This document shows positions 11,960-21,162 of a DNA stretch of 64,000 nt, piece by piece (position 1 is the first letter of the stretch; the number at the start of each line of letters is the position of its first letter). Both the position numbers and the translations under genes were made by a program. The DNA comes from Aristolochia californica. Its lineage: Eukaryota; Streptophyta; Magnoliopsida; Piperales; Aristolochiaceae. The stretch covers positions 23,404,922 through 23,468,921 of the forward strand of contig JARWKL010000013.1 of NCBI GenBank assembly GCA_029961685.1, written 5' to 3'. The notes beneath the pieces are model-generated. The model was given only the letters and a program-made list of their open reading frames with translations, did no database searches and was not told the DNA's origin.

Positions 11960-11972
11960 AACAACAATAATC
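11849..11972 (+). repeat. CAA/AAC trinucleotide simple repeat
   Basis: Two tracts of CAACAA-type repeats (11849-11875 and 11931-11970) around a short non-repeat stretch. The long poly-Leu and poly-Thr frames in this area are only readings of this repeat. Confidence 0.9.
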
Positions 11973-12259
11973 TCCAATGATGGCCAGGCTAGTTGTCCAG
12001 AATTCTGCACGTATGGCAGAATCATAGCTTAATTCTCCTATATATGGCGCAACAACATCGGTTAGCAGTTCCAGCCTGCACATTCTTTTTTAAAATCTCC
12101 ATGTCATCTTAATACAACAAACCAACACTTTGAAAGAATCCAGTTGAAGGCCTTCTTCTACTACCTGGATTGGTCTTGGTTACTTTGAAATCAATAATGG
12201 TGAAGGCCCTTTTTTCTTTTTGTCTTGGATCTGTTTGCATTTGCTTTGTTTGATGATCC

Positions 12260-13375
12260 TACTACACTAACTGGGGGAAATAACTTAGCAACACTGTCAA
12301 GCTAATCCAAGGTGAATGGTCAAACTCGTACAAAAGTTAGGAGGTTACTTGCCTTAATGGTACAAATCGAGGCACCGAAGGATGGAGCTAGTTGCATGAT
12401 TGTATTAAAGGTGAAGGGGGAGCTAGAAACTTTGTTCGCTCAAATCAAGGTCACAAAAGATTGGCTTATGATTGAATCTACGAAATCTTAGACTCATTTA
12501 GGTAAACAAACATATCAATGGTACAAGACTATGAGGCGGCCTATCTCAAAGCTTGTTGGATTGTGTCACGAAAATGTTGACTTATGACTCAATTAATGAC
12601 ACTTTTGGATGGGTTCCAGTTGTGTGACCAATGATTTGAGGCTAAAAAATGTTCCTACCACACCAGTTTGGCAAAATAACTCAGTAGCACCATCAAGTTG
12701 AACCAAGGCAAATGGTCACACCATTATAGAATTTAGGAGGCCTCTCCTCAATGCTTGCAAGTCGAGGCACTAAAGGATGGAACTAGTTACTTAGCTATAC
12801 AGAAGATGGTGGAACAATAAACTTTGTTTGCCTGCATAAAGTCATGAATTGAATTTGTGCTATCTTAGATTGATTTGAGTAGACAAACAAATCAATAGCA
12901 CAAGACTATGAAGATGACTTACAACTCAACCAGTGATACTTTTGGATGGGTTCCAATCGTGTGCCAATGATTTGAGGCTCAGGATGACCACACTAGCTTG
13001 GGAAAATAACCAAGCAACCCTATCACGTTGAACCAAGATGAATGGTCACACTGTTCAGAAATCAAGAGGTTGCCCGCTTCAATGTTGGCAAATTGGGGCA
13101 ACCGAAGGATGGAACTAGTTGTGTGGCCATATTGAAGGTGAAAGGGGAGCTAGAAAATTTGTTCACTTGAATCAAAGTCAAGAAAGGTTGGCTCATGACT
13201 GAACCTACACCATCTTTGATTGATTTGGGTAAACAAACAAATCAATGGTAGAAGACTGAGGCTACTTGCCTTAAAGTTTGCAGGACTTGGTCACGAAAAT
13301 GCTGACTTACAACTTGAACGAACAACACTTTCGGATGGTTTCTAGTTATACGACCAATGATTAGAGGCTCAAAAT
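12260..13375 (+). repeat. Three direct repeats, about 340-390 bp each
   Basis: Three diverged copies in tandem. The landmark ACTTTTGGATGGGTTCCA occurs at 12601 and 12938 and as ACTTTCGGATGGTTTCTA at 13326. Another landmark (GAATGGTCA(A/C)AC) begins each copy near 12313, 12710 and 13040, followed by 'GAGGCAC..AAGGATGGA(A/G)CTAGTT'. The copies differ by many indels. Plant Ty3/gypsy elements often carry such arrays between gag and the 3' LTR, which is the simplest reading. Confidence 0.8.
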
Positions 13376-13387
13376 GTCCAACAACTT

Positions 13388-13690
13388 CCATTACTAAAAA
13401 GTTGCTAAATCCTCCAAATTATACCTATAGAAAAAAATAAGTTCAAACATCGCAAAAAAAGAAGTAAAAATATGAGTGCAAGCAAGAAAAAAGGAAAAAA
13501 GCAAAAAAGAAACACAAAAGCTGCTTTTAAGAAAAGCAACATTTTTGTGATTTTTTTTTGTTTTTTTCTTCTTGCTTGCATTCATTTCTCTCACATTTTT
13601 CTCATATCTTTCACTTTTTGTGAGATGCTTGAACTCTTTTTTTTCCCTTTAGGTATAATCTGGAACACTTGGTTACTTTTTTCGTGGAGG
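13388..13690. repeat. Large imperfect inverted repeat (hairpin)
   Basis: The left arm, about 13388-13520, reads outward-in 'AAATTATACCTATAG', 'AAGTTCAAACATCGC', 'GCAAGCAAGAAAAAAGG'. The right arm, about 13541-13690, gives the complements in reverse order: 'TTCTTCTTGCTTGC', 'GATGCTTGAACTC', 'TTTAGGTATAATCTGG'. The arms are roughly 130-150 bp with a loop of some 20 bp and several mismatches and indels. No terminal duplication or transposase is seen. Confidence 0.75.
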
Positions 13691-13887
13691 TTGATGATTT
13701 TGAAATTATGGAAATTGTTAGTCTGTTTGATTGTATTTGGTCTCACATCTCGAAATCAACAAATTTTATGGCCAATTGTTTGGCCAAGCAGGGAGTTTCC
13801 TTGCAATCTCTTGTTGTTAGGGGTTAGCTCCCCCTTTTTTCTCCTTTTTTTTAATAAAATCACCCTTCATAAAAAAAATGATTGGTT
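13675..13887 (+). mobile_element. L1-type LINE 3' fragment
   Basis: The sequence parallels 53005-53170, the 3' end of the long LINE: 'CGAAATCAACAAATTTTATG', 'TTGGCCAAGCAGGGAG', 'TCTTGTTGTTAGG', then TTTAATAAAATCACCCTTCATAAAAAAAA. It is a 5'-truncated plus-strand insertion of about 200 bp with a terminal A-run. It encodes only the last residues of the RNase H domain region. Confidence 0.75.
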
Positions 13888-13966
13888 GCATGATTGGAAT
13901 CTATCCATAAGTGTCATTGGTTGAGTCATATGTCGGTGAATAGTTTCACTAGGTATGCCAATAATA

Positions 13967-14870
13967 TACAAAAGGGATTTGGTTTGCGAAGTGACCCGAT
14001 TGTAACTATAACAACAAAGAAAGTTATAAGATTTCAAGTGATGTCAGATCTTATCTCTTATTTGATCTTCTGATTAAATCCATATGTACAAACTTAGGTT
14101 TTAGCCTTGAGTGACTTGTCAGGTGAACTGTAGGGTTGACTAGCTTTACTTTTATTGCTAGTCTTCACTTAATGCTTTGACAAGAAAATTTTGCCTAGTG
14201 TTGCAGTGATGGGTCTCAAGATAGTGGCAAAGTAGTGACATAGATGATTGCTTAATGCTAACCTCATTGTAGAAATCCAGTAAGACTTTAGGTTAACTTG
14301 AAGTTTGAGGCGTTAAGGGGGATATCGTAATTGCAATAGAGTGCCTGCTTAGTGCAAGCTTCATGACGATTTCAAGGGAATTTAGTAGAGTTATGGTAGG
14401 ATTTTTGTTTGTTGCTAGCTTTGTGAGGATTTTAACAAGGGTTCGAGATCTAGAGCCCTTGCAGGTTATAGAGGGTCCCTATTTATGGTGTGGTGGGGAA
14501 GGGGGTTTCAACCTCCCCACCTTTCTCTCTCTTTTATCTTCCCCCTCTCCCCTTGACTTGATACACTTGCAAGGGGAGAGACGTGGCAAAATTTCTTGTT
14601 CTTTCCATGAGAGTATGACACTTCATCACACCCAATCATGAAATAATATCACATTTTCTTATATGGAGCTTTCCTACGATGCCACGTGTCACTCATGTGC
14701 TATCTCCTTTGTTTGGCAAGAACTCTCTTGCAATACCACTCTCACCCATGTCGAACCTTTTTTGCTTATGTGGCACTTAGATAACATTCTTCTCTAATTT
14801 GATTTTGGTGATATCATTGCAATTCATTTTATCTTACCTTTTGATTAAGCTATGATCTTAACAATTGATC
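13967..14870 (-). repeat. Inverted partial LTR of the outer gypsy family
   Basis: Read on the minus strand, this matches the outer LTRs from about 150 bp after their start to their end: 'GATCATAGCTTAATC', the 'CACATAAGCAAA..AGG' segment, 'GCTAGTCAACC', 'TTCACCTGACAAGTCA' and 'TAACTTTCTTTGTTGTTAT' at the 3' end. It lacks the first part of the LTR and lies head-on against plus-strand gag-leader sequence that resumes at about 14880. Confidence 0.7.
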
Positions 14871-14879
14871 CAGATTTTG

Positions 14880-16860
14880 ATCAAAGTTCTACAACAACTA
14901 TAGATAGTAAAACAATTGTAAATGAAGAATTTCACCATGTCTACAACAACTGTAGATGATTTTTTTGGCTTCAAGACTCCATCATTCTCCTTTGTTCTAC
15001 AAGCCCCATGGTGTTGGCTATGGTAAAACAATACGAGGGGCATTTTTTTTTTTAAGGAAAATGTGTGAATATATAACTGAGAAGAGAGAAAATAAAATAC
15101 TTATCTAGAAAGACTTTCCTCCACAACAAGATATTGTAGGGAAACACCCTTTTTTGCTTGAGCGTTGACTAAATGATTTGCCGATCTGGGAATATGATTG
15201 CACTTACACTGCATTTCAGTAGCTAGAATACAAACATCTTCGAATAGCTCCCAATGACACCATGAAGGTTTCGAGGGCCTTGTGCACTAGCTGATAATAA
15301 CTTTAGAATCACCTTCAACTAAGAGGACTCCCTTCAGTTTTTGTTTGAAAAGTTTCAACCCATTGTATAACCCATGTAACTCAGCACTTGTAGAATCTAA
15401 AATAACAAGTGGACCCGCATATGAGAAGAGAAGGTTCGCATTTTCATCATGTATTACTCCACCATATCCAGCCGGGCCTGGACATCCTAATGCACTTCTA
15501 TCGAAATTTAATTTGAAGTGGCCAGCAGGAGGTCTAGACCATATTACCATTTTGGGATTTTTTGCCGGCGAAGACATTTCACAATATGAGGGGCATTGCA
15601 ATAGTTTTTCTCAAAAAGTTGTGGGGAATCTGCAATGATTACGAAAAGAATGGTCGCTACAACTAACTTCTCCAGAAGTTTGTATATCCATCATGATGGT
15701 ACATGCTAAAACTTTGGAGGCGCAAGTTGTAGAATTGCAAAAGCGATGAAGAAAATGGATGAGCAAATCAAAGCAAAAGATGCTTAAATTGCAGAACTCA
15801 TGTACAAAATTGAGTCATTAATGACAAATCTTGGAGAATCTTCCCATTCCAAAAATCCCCTTCATCCTTACTCAGCTTCAGAGGGTACATTTTTTGCTCT
15901 AACAACAAGCCTACAAGTTCTTCAACCCGTAAAAGGAGACATCTTGTTAGTCGACTAGATGGTGAAACAATTCAGGTGCTCTTTGAAAGGAAATGCATTT
16001 GATTAGTTTGTTTAACTAGCTCCGGAGTCTATTGACAATTGGTAGCAACTCGAAAATGAATTCCTCAGCTGATCACAACAGTATCACATTAGTAGAGTTC
16101 ATCAATACCAAGCAGTAGAGGGACGAAAAAGTAATTGACTACATCAACCGTTGTCAAAAATTGAGTTTGAATTACAAAGATAGCCCAAGCCTTTCGATAG
16201 AGATAGAAATCCAAATCTGCATGCAAGGACTGAAGTGAGGTTTGCTATACTTGTTTCGAAGTAAAAAGCCAAAAAATTTCAAGAGCCAGCCATAAAAGCC
16301 CACTATATCGTGATGTTAATTGCTTTTAAAGAAAACTACAATACACCAATCTCTGCACCTCAAAAGATAGAAGAATCAAAACCTTGTGTTGAGACTTTAG
16401 GCTAGGAAGTGTATGTTGTCAACATTGCAACTAACTTAGAGGCAAACTCTTCTACAACAAAGCAAGTTGGTGGTGGACTTAACATGCTATGGGATAGACG
16501 AGAAAAAAATATCATTTTTTAACCGAGGATGTTCTAGAAATGCTAAAAGAACTTGAACAAAAACTGATAAGTCTTCCATCTCTAAAACGGCCAAAGAGGT
16601 TTACAAAACAAATGATCACGGTGTTGCAAGTACCATCAAATGGTTGGACATTCAACAAAAAGATGTTTTACCTTGAAAGATAAATTCTTTGAGCTTATCG
16701 AACAAGGAGTAGTTCTTGATTCAGAGAGTGAACAAGTTGCAACATCGAATGTTGTGATCAAACCTTTAAAACGACAATGGTTAAGATGTAAACCTCAAAA
16801 GCTAAGAAGTCAGCCTCACCTCAAAGCAAAATAATGACCAGTGAACTTTTTTAAAACAAG
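14880..16860 (+). pseudogene. Degenerate Ty3/gypsy leader and gag, copy 2
   Basis: Leader phrases match those before gag copy 1 (for example 'GGTAAAACAATACGAGG' here at 15021 and there near 8857). Later matches are 'GATGAGCAAATCAAAGCAA', 'CATCAATACCAAGCAGTAGAG' and the Cys/His segment 'CCKYHQMVGHSTKRCFTLKD' near 16625-16685, better kept than in copy 1. A LINE (15045-15580) splits the leader. Frameshifts and stops prevent translation. This copy ends where the copia LTR begins at 16957. Confidence 0.72.
15045..15580 (-). mobile_element. L1-type LINE, 5'-truncated, with target duplication
   Basis: A T-run at its left end (poly-A on the minus strand) leads into a LINE 3' region. On the minus strand 15601-15287 encodes an RNase H-like domain: 'KLNFDRSALGCPGPAGYGGV', 'DSTSAELHGLYNGL', 'LLVEGDSKVIIS'. 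A 17-bp target duplication with one mismatch flanks it (15028-15044 and 15581-15597, core GAGGGGCATT). It inserted into the leader of gag copy 2. Confidence 0.88.
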
Positions 16861-16956
16861 TTCAAACATTCCAAGCATGGCCTATTTCAAAATCACATTT
16901 GGTACCTTTGAGCCAATAGTGGTGGAAGTTCTCAACTCACTTCAAATTAAATTAAG

Positions 16957-17300
16957 TGTGAGAAGTCAGGGATATTTTAGTCATTTCATAATTATGATAA
17001 ATTTATAATAATTTATCTAGAAGATCCCAGGTTGGTAGTGGAGTTGGGGTATATTATGCATCTTTTTATTTTGTTTAGAAACTGTTTTCTGTCACTTGTG
17101 TACTCAACCCCATGTGAGGGGCAGATTAATCTTTTCGTAACACAAGTGTGTTGTAAAAGGGAGATGGGGGTCGATTTTCCCACCATAGCAGGCTCTCTCT
17201 TCCTATTCTTCTTCTTCTTCTTCTCCTTTTCTCTCTTCCTATTCTTCTTCTTCTTCTCCTTTTCTCTCTTCAATCGCTTCTCTCTCTTTATTTTCTTACA
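16957..17300 (+). repeat. 5' LTR of the decayed copia
   Basis: Starts TGTGAGAAGTCAGG and ends ...TTTTCTTACA just before the primer-binding site. It contains a duplicated CTCTCTTCCTATTCTTCTTC tract (about 17200-17270), giving a pyrimidine-rich leader. The start is uncertain by two bases (TG at 16957 or 16959). Confidence 0.75.
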
Positions 17301-17312
17301 TGGTATAAGAGC
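17301..17312 (+). other. Primer-binding site (initiator tRNA-Met)
   Basis: TGGTATAAGAGC, one base different from the canonical TGGTATCAGAGC, directly after the LTR end. Confidence 0.85.
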
Positions 17313-17879
17313 AAATCGGTTTGGAAACCAAGATTTGAAGTAGACTTCTTCTCTACTGAGGGATCAAACTACTGTTTGGAGAAGTTATTGCCTGCTTCAC
17401 CTAGCCAAGGACACATGTCCACTTGCCCAGATTGATTTGGAGTTGTATTTTTGAGATTTCAACCTCTTCAATAGGTTTGATTGTTATTCTAAGAGGCTTT
17501 AAGGATATTAAAGGTGATTTTTCTCAATCCTAGATGAGTTTTTGTGGATTGTGGATCCATATACCTGCATATATTACTTTTGAATCTGTTAAGTGTTCGA
17601 TTAAAAGTTTGTGTCAATAAAGTTGCTTTGCTACTACTATTGTGTTGGTGGCTGGTTATAGAAGTGGTCATGATAGATTATGGAGAAGTGATTACTTCTG
17701 TTAGATCCTCAAAAATTGCAGAAAACAGAGAATACATTCAGATAACTTCTGTAAAGTTAGGTGGGAAAATTCTTTGAACTAGTCCTGAGCATTTAAGAAG
17801 TTTTTGATTGCAAAAAAGAAAGCTAAATATATTTGAGAGGATCCACCTGTTCACATAACTGAAGATTGAGAGGCTGAGG

Positions 17880-18270
17880 ATCATCGAGTACAAACATGGA
17901 TGCTGAACTCTATGCAGCCTCATGTTGGTAATCAGGTTATCACTTGTGAAAATGCTAAGGATATGTGGAAGATGCTAAGATCTATTTTTTTATTATCAAG
18001 AAAGCAATTTGTCTCGTGTGTATGAACTATATATTAAGTTTTTCAGCATGAGCAGGGGAAACAAAATTGTGAGGAAATATTTGACTGAGATGCTTTGGGT
18101 GTTGCAAGAGATAGCAATACTTCATCCTTTTACTACTCATTCTGTGAAACTAAGAGAAAAGGATGAACAAATACATGTTGCCAGATTTTTGGATGGATTG
18201 GTGTCAGAATATGAGGCTCTAATAGCGGATGATGATGTTCCACTCTTGAGAAGGCTTATAATAGGGTAAT
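17880..18270 (+). pseudogene. Copia gag remnant
   Basis: In shifting frames the plus strand reads 'VQTWMLNSMQPHVGNQVI', 'KDMWKMLRS', then 'SRVYELYIKFFSMSRGNKIV' and 'QIHVARFLDGLVSEYEALIA'. This is the helical gag domain of plant copia elements (W..AKDMWE.L...YS......Y.L......L.QG...V..Y...L..LW..L). At least two frame changes break it. Confidence 0.8.
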
Positions 18271-18686
18271 TAGAGAGAGTGCAATAATGTGTCGGGAACC
18301 TAAAACTTCAGATGCTAAAACTCTTAACCTTTACTCCTCGTTTTGAGACAACTAGGGGAGAGGGGGAGGTAGAGGACGTGGTCATGATGGAGGCAGAGAC
18401 TGAGGACGAGGAAGTGTTCACATTATGGACGGACCAATCACAATTCAGATAAATTTTGGGAGAAATTTGGAAACCAGCATGGACCAACTCCTCTATCTCG
18501 GAAGACATTGGAAGTGCACCTGAATCTACTATTAATCCACAAGATGAAATTCAGCAGTTACTCCATTGGTTGGGACAACTCAGTATTATACCTGTGACTG
18601 CTTCTATTGTGGCTGGTACATCATCTTTCGCTCATGTCAATCTAATTACGCTAGGTATGTTTGCACTACATGTTTCTTCTTAGCCA

Positions 18687-19045
18687 TTGTGGGTTATTGA
18701 TTTTGGGGCTTTAGCCCATATCTCAGGTACTTTATCCTTGTTTACCAATTTGGCCTCTGCTTCCTCCTATAAGTCCGTGATATTAGTAGATGGATCTTTC
18801 TCTTTTGTTTTAGGTGGAGTGGCTCAACCAATTCATCATCTTTCCTTATTATTTTTATTATTCGTTCCCAAATTCCCTGTTAACTTACCGTCTTTGAGTC
18901 AGATTACCAAGTTGTTAAATTGTCCAGTCATTTTCTTTCCTACTCACTTTTTCTAGATTTGGAGACGAGGATGATGATTGTTTTTAGACATGAAAGAGGA
19001 TGCCTCTACCATCTAGATGCTACTCAAGCCAATCCACAAACCGCA
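18687..19045 (+). pseudogene. Copia protease remnant
   Basis: The reading begins 'WVIDFGALAHISGTLSLFTN', where copia proteases have W..DSGASDH; the catalytic Asp is kept but Ser-Gly is altered to Phe-Gly. It continues with 'FVPKFPVNLPSLSQITKLLN' and, after a frame change, 'LYHLDATQANPQTAMV'. A LINE poly-T tract interrupts it at 19048. Confidence 0.82.
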
Positions 19046-19047
19046 AT

Positions 19048-19650
19048 GGTTTTTTTTTTTTTTTTTTTTGAAATAGTGCTGATAATTGTATTAAATAGAG
19101 AAAATTATATTAGGGGGGACCATCCCATACAGTGAGAGATGGGAAGGAAGTCCTAGATTTAGTTAATTTGTCTGCAAAAGAATTTGCCGAATGGATTACA
19201 TGGTTCCAAGAGCATGAAATAATGGTTTCGATATTGGAAATAGATTGTAGGGTAGACCAGTGGTGCCAAGGGGGGGGGGGGGGGGAAGCTGATCCCGACC
19301 CCCAGCTAATAACGACACTAGAGTCTCCTCAATGAGAAGATGTCTTGAGAGCCGTTCCTTGAAATATTTTGACTGCGGAGGAGAGCAGAGACTTCAGTTG
19401 TGGTAGAATTAGCGAGACCCAATAGACCACCCAATAGACCCGCATAAGATAAGATGGCCTCACCCAAAGAGTTGCTGAAAATGCCTCCAACTCTAGCTAG
19501 GCCGGGCAACCCAAGGCACTACCGTCAAAGTTTGGTTTGATGCTATCTGGAGGGGGGGACCATTCGACCATGCCGGGTGCCACTTAATTAGTAGAATGCC
19601 ACCCTCTGTTTTGGAAGGAAAAAATCTATTGCAAGTTTTGAAACCAGAAT
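19048..19650 (-). mobile_element. L1-type LINE 3' fragment inside the copia
   Basis: A T-run (19049-19071) marks the 3' end. On the minus strand 19509-19318 encodes 'MPGLARVGGIFSNSLGEAIL', then 'LLGLANSTTTEVSALL', the LINE RNase H domain. A run of G at about 19269-19284 probably represents local slippage. The integrase core of the copia is missing at this site and no target duplication was found, so insertion was accompanied or followed by a deletion. Confidence 0.75.
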
Positions 19651-20980
19651 GTTCCTAACTTGAAGTCACACACACTATTTCGTTCTTTGTATTTTTTGTT
19701 CATTTTTTTGGTCCTTGCGCTACCAAGTTGTCTCATCAGGCTTTAGAGTGCATTTTTCTTAGTTATCCATATCGTAAAAAAACGTTATAAGTGTTACAAT
19801 CCTGCTAATAGGCTTTAGAGTGCATTTTAATAAATGTAACATTTTTTTAGACCCCCATTTTTTAGCGCATTGCCTCAGACTCCATGTCATTTTATTGTGG
19901 CTATTATCCCTTGTTCCTGTTCTAGTTATGGATAATTCCTTTGTACCTTCCACTGTTTTGCCTCTTCTACCATTGCAGGTATATTGATGCAAATATGTAC
20001 ACAGCCAATAGCCCAACAATGGCAACATCAAGGCTCCTCTATGGCCCTCTGACTTGATTGGATCATCTTCCTACCAGAGCTTATCCTGCCTTGACTTATT
20101 TACATCTTCTCTTTACCATAAGAAAAAGGTACTCGTCATCCTATTTCAAAGTATGTTTCTTTCTATAATTTATGCCCTTGTGTTCACGTGTGTGGAAGAA
20201 GGCTATGGATGAGGAAATAGATGTCTTGCACACTAGGAAAACTTGAACCTTGGTTGAACATCCTACAAATGTTACCATTGTGGGGTGCTGTTGGCTATAC
20301 ATTATCAAATATAATGTTGATGGAACTATTGAAAGATATAAGGCTTGACTGGTGGCTAAGGGTTGCAACAAAACATATGGTGTGGATGTCCTTGACACTT
20401 TTTCTCCAGTAGCCTATATGACCGCCGTTTGGATTTTGATTTTTGTCGCTAACACTAAAAAGTGACCTTTGATTTAGCTGGACATAAAAAATGTCTTTCT
20501 CAGTGGTGACCTTTTGGAGGAGCAACCTCTTGTGGTATGTTACTCAATAGGAGAATGAAAAAGTTTGCAAGTTGCATAAATCTATCTATGGTTTGAAACA
20601 GTCTTCGGGCCTAGTTCGATAAGTATAATAAGGTTATCATGACGTTTGGTTTTGTTAGGAGCCACTGCGATCATTCCTTGTTTGTTTGACATCGGACATC
20701 TGGGAGTGTAATTATGTGGTATATATAGATGACATTGTGTTGTTTGGTAGTGATTCCCTGGAGATTGAAGAAGTGAAAGTCTAAGCAAACATTTCCAAAC
20801 CAAGGATATTTGGTCTCTAAAATATTTTTTGGAGATTGAAATTGCTAAGAATAATCAAGGGATAGTTCTTTCCCAAAGGAAGTATATTATTGAAATGCTA
20901 TGTGAGTATGGCCTTTTAGGAGCGAAACCAATGGATACTCATATGGAGGTTGGCCATAATTTGTGAGATAAGAACAACAC
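19650..20980 (+). pseudogene. Copia integrase C-terminus and reverse transcriptase remnant
   Basis: Near 19740-19790 the frames read 'FLVIHIVKKRYKCYNPANR', the conserved copia integrase C-terminal phrase (F.GYP..KKGYKCY.P). From about 20190 the RT follows: 'AMDEEIDVL', 'YTIKYNVDGTIERYKA', 'LVAKGCNKTYGVDVLDTFSP', 'LDIKNVFLSGDL', 'YGLKQS'. The Y-V-D-D box lies near 20720-20740 ('GTATATATAGATGACATTGT'). Stops and frame changes are frequent. Confidence 0.82.
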
Positions 20981-20981
20981 A

Positions 20982-21162
20982 TTTTTTTTTTTTTTTTAGA
21001 AAAGGTGTAAATGTTTATTAAAAGAGTGAAGATTACAATACATGGCTAAAAAGAACCTTCCTCCACAACAAGGTGTTGGAGTGAAACGCCTAATTTAGCC
21101 TGAATATCCGCTAAATGATTAGCTGACCTAGGAATGTATTTCCAATTACATTGCAATTGAAT
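20982..21162 (-). mobile_element. LINE tail, short 5'-truncated copy
   Basis: A T-run (about 20983-20998) is followed by about 160 bp that repeat the 3' sequence of the next LINE (for example CCTCCACAACAAGGTGTTGGAG here, CCTCCATAACAAGGTGTTGGAG at 21246). It is a separate, very short copy that ends where the next LINE's T-run starts. Confidence 0.75.

Larger units (their letters stand above)
16957..20980 (+). mobile_element. Decayed Ty1/copia retrotransposon (3' LTR missing)
   Basis: Order on the plus strand: LTR 16957-17300, primer-binding site 17301-17312, gag (about 17880-18300), protease (18687-19040), a LINE replacing the integrase core, integrase C-terminal part (about 19650-19890) and reverse transcriptase (about 20080-20980). 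The RNase H part and the 3' LTR are not found; a LINE tail begins at 20982. Frames are interrupted throughout. Confidence 0.85.

Noticed and set aside
11690..12032. Poly-Thr, poly-Val and poly-Leu frames
   Set aside because: Produced by CAACAA-type simple repeats; no conserved protein.
10690..13375. Regularly spaced repeats considered as a CRISPR-like array
   Set aside because: Units are long, diverged and directly tandem without unique spacers, and this is plant nuclear DNA.
13472..13924. 150-residue plus-strand frame with hydrophobic Phe-rich stretches
   Set aside because: It spans the inverted repeat and a LINE tail; the hydrophobic run comes from T-rich sequence, so it is not a membrane protein gene.
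15345..15638. Plus-strand frame opposite the RNase H domain
   Set aside because: Shadow of the minus-strand LINE RNase H.
17013..17343. Lys/Arg/Glu-rich minus frame and Phe-rich plus frame
   Set aside because: Both read the duplicated pyrimidine tract in the copia LTR leader.
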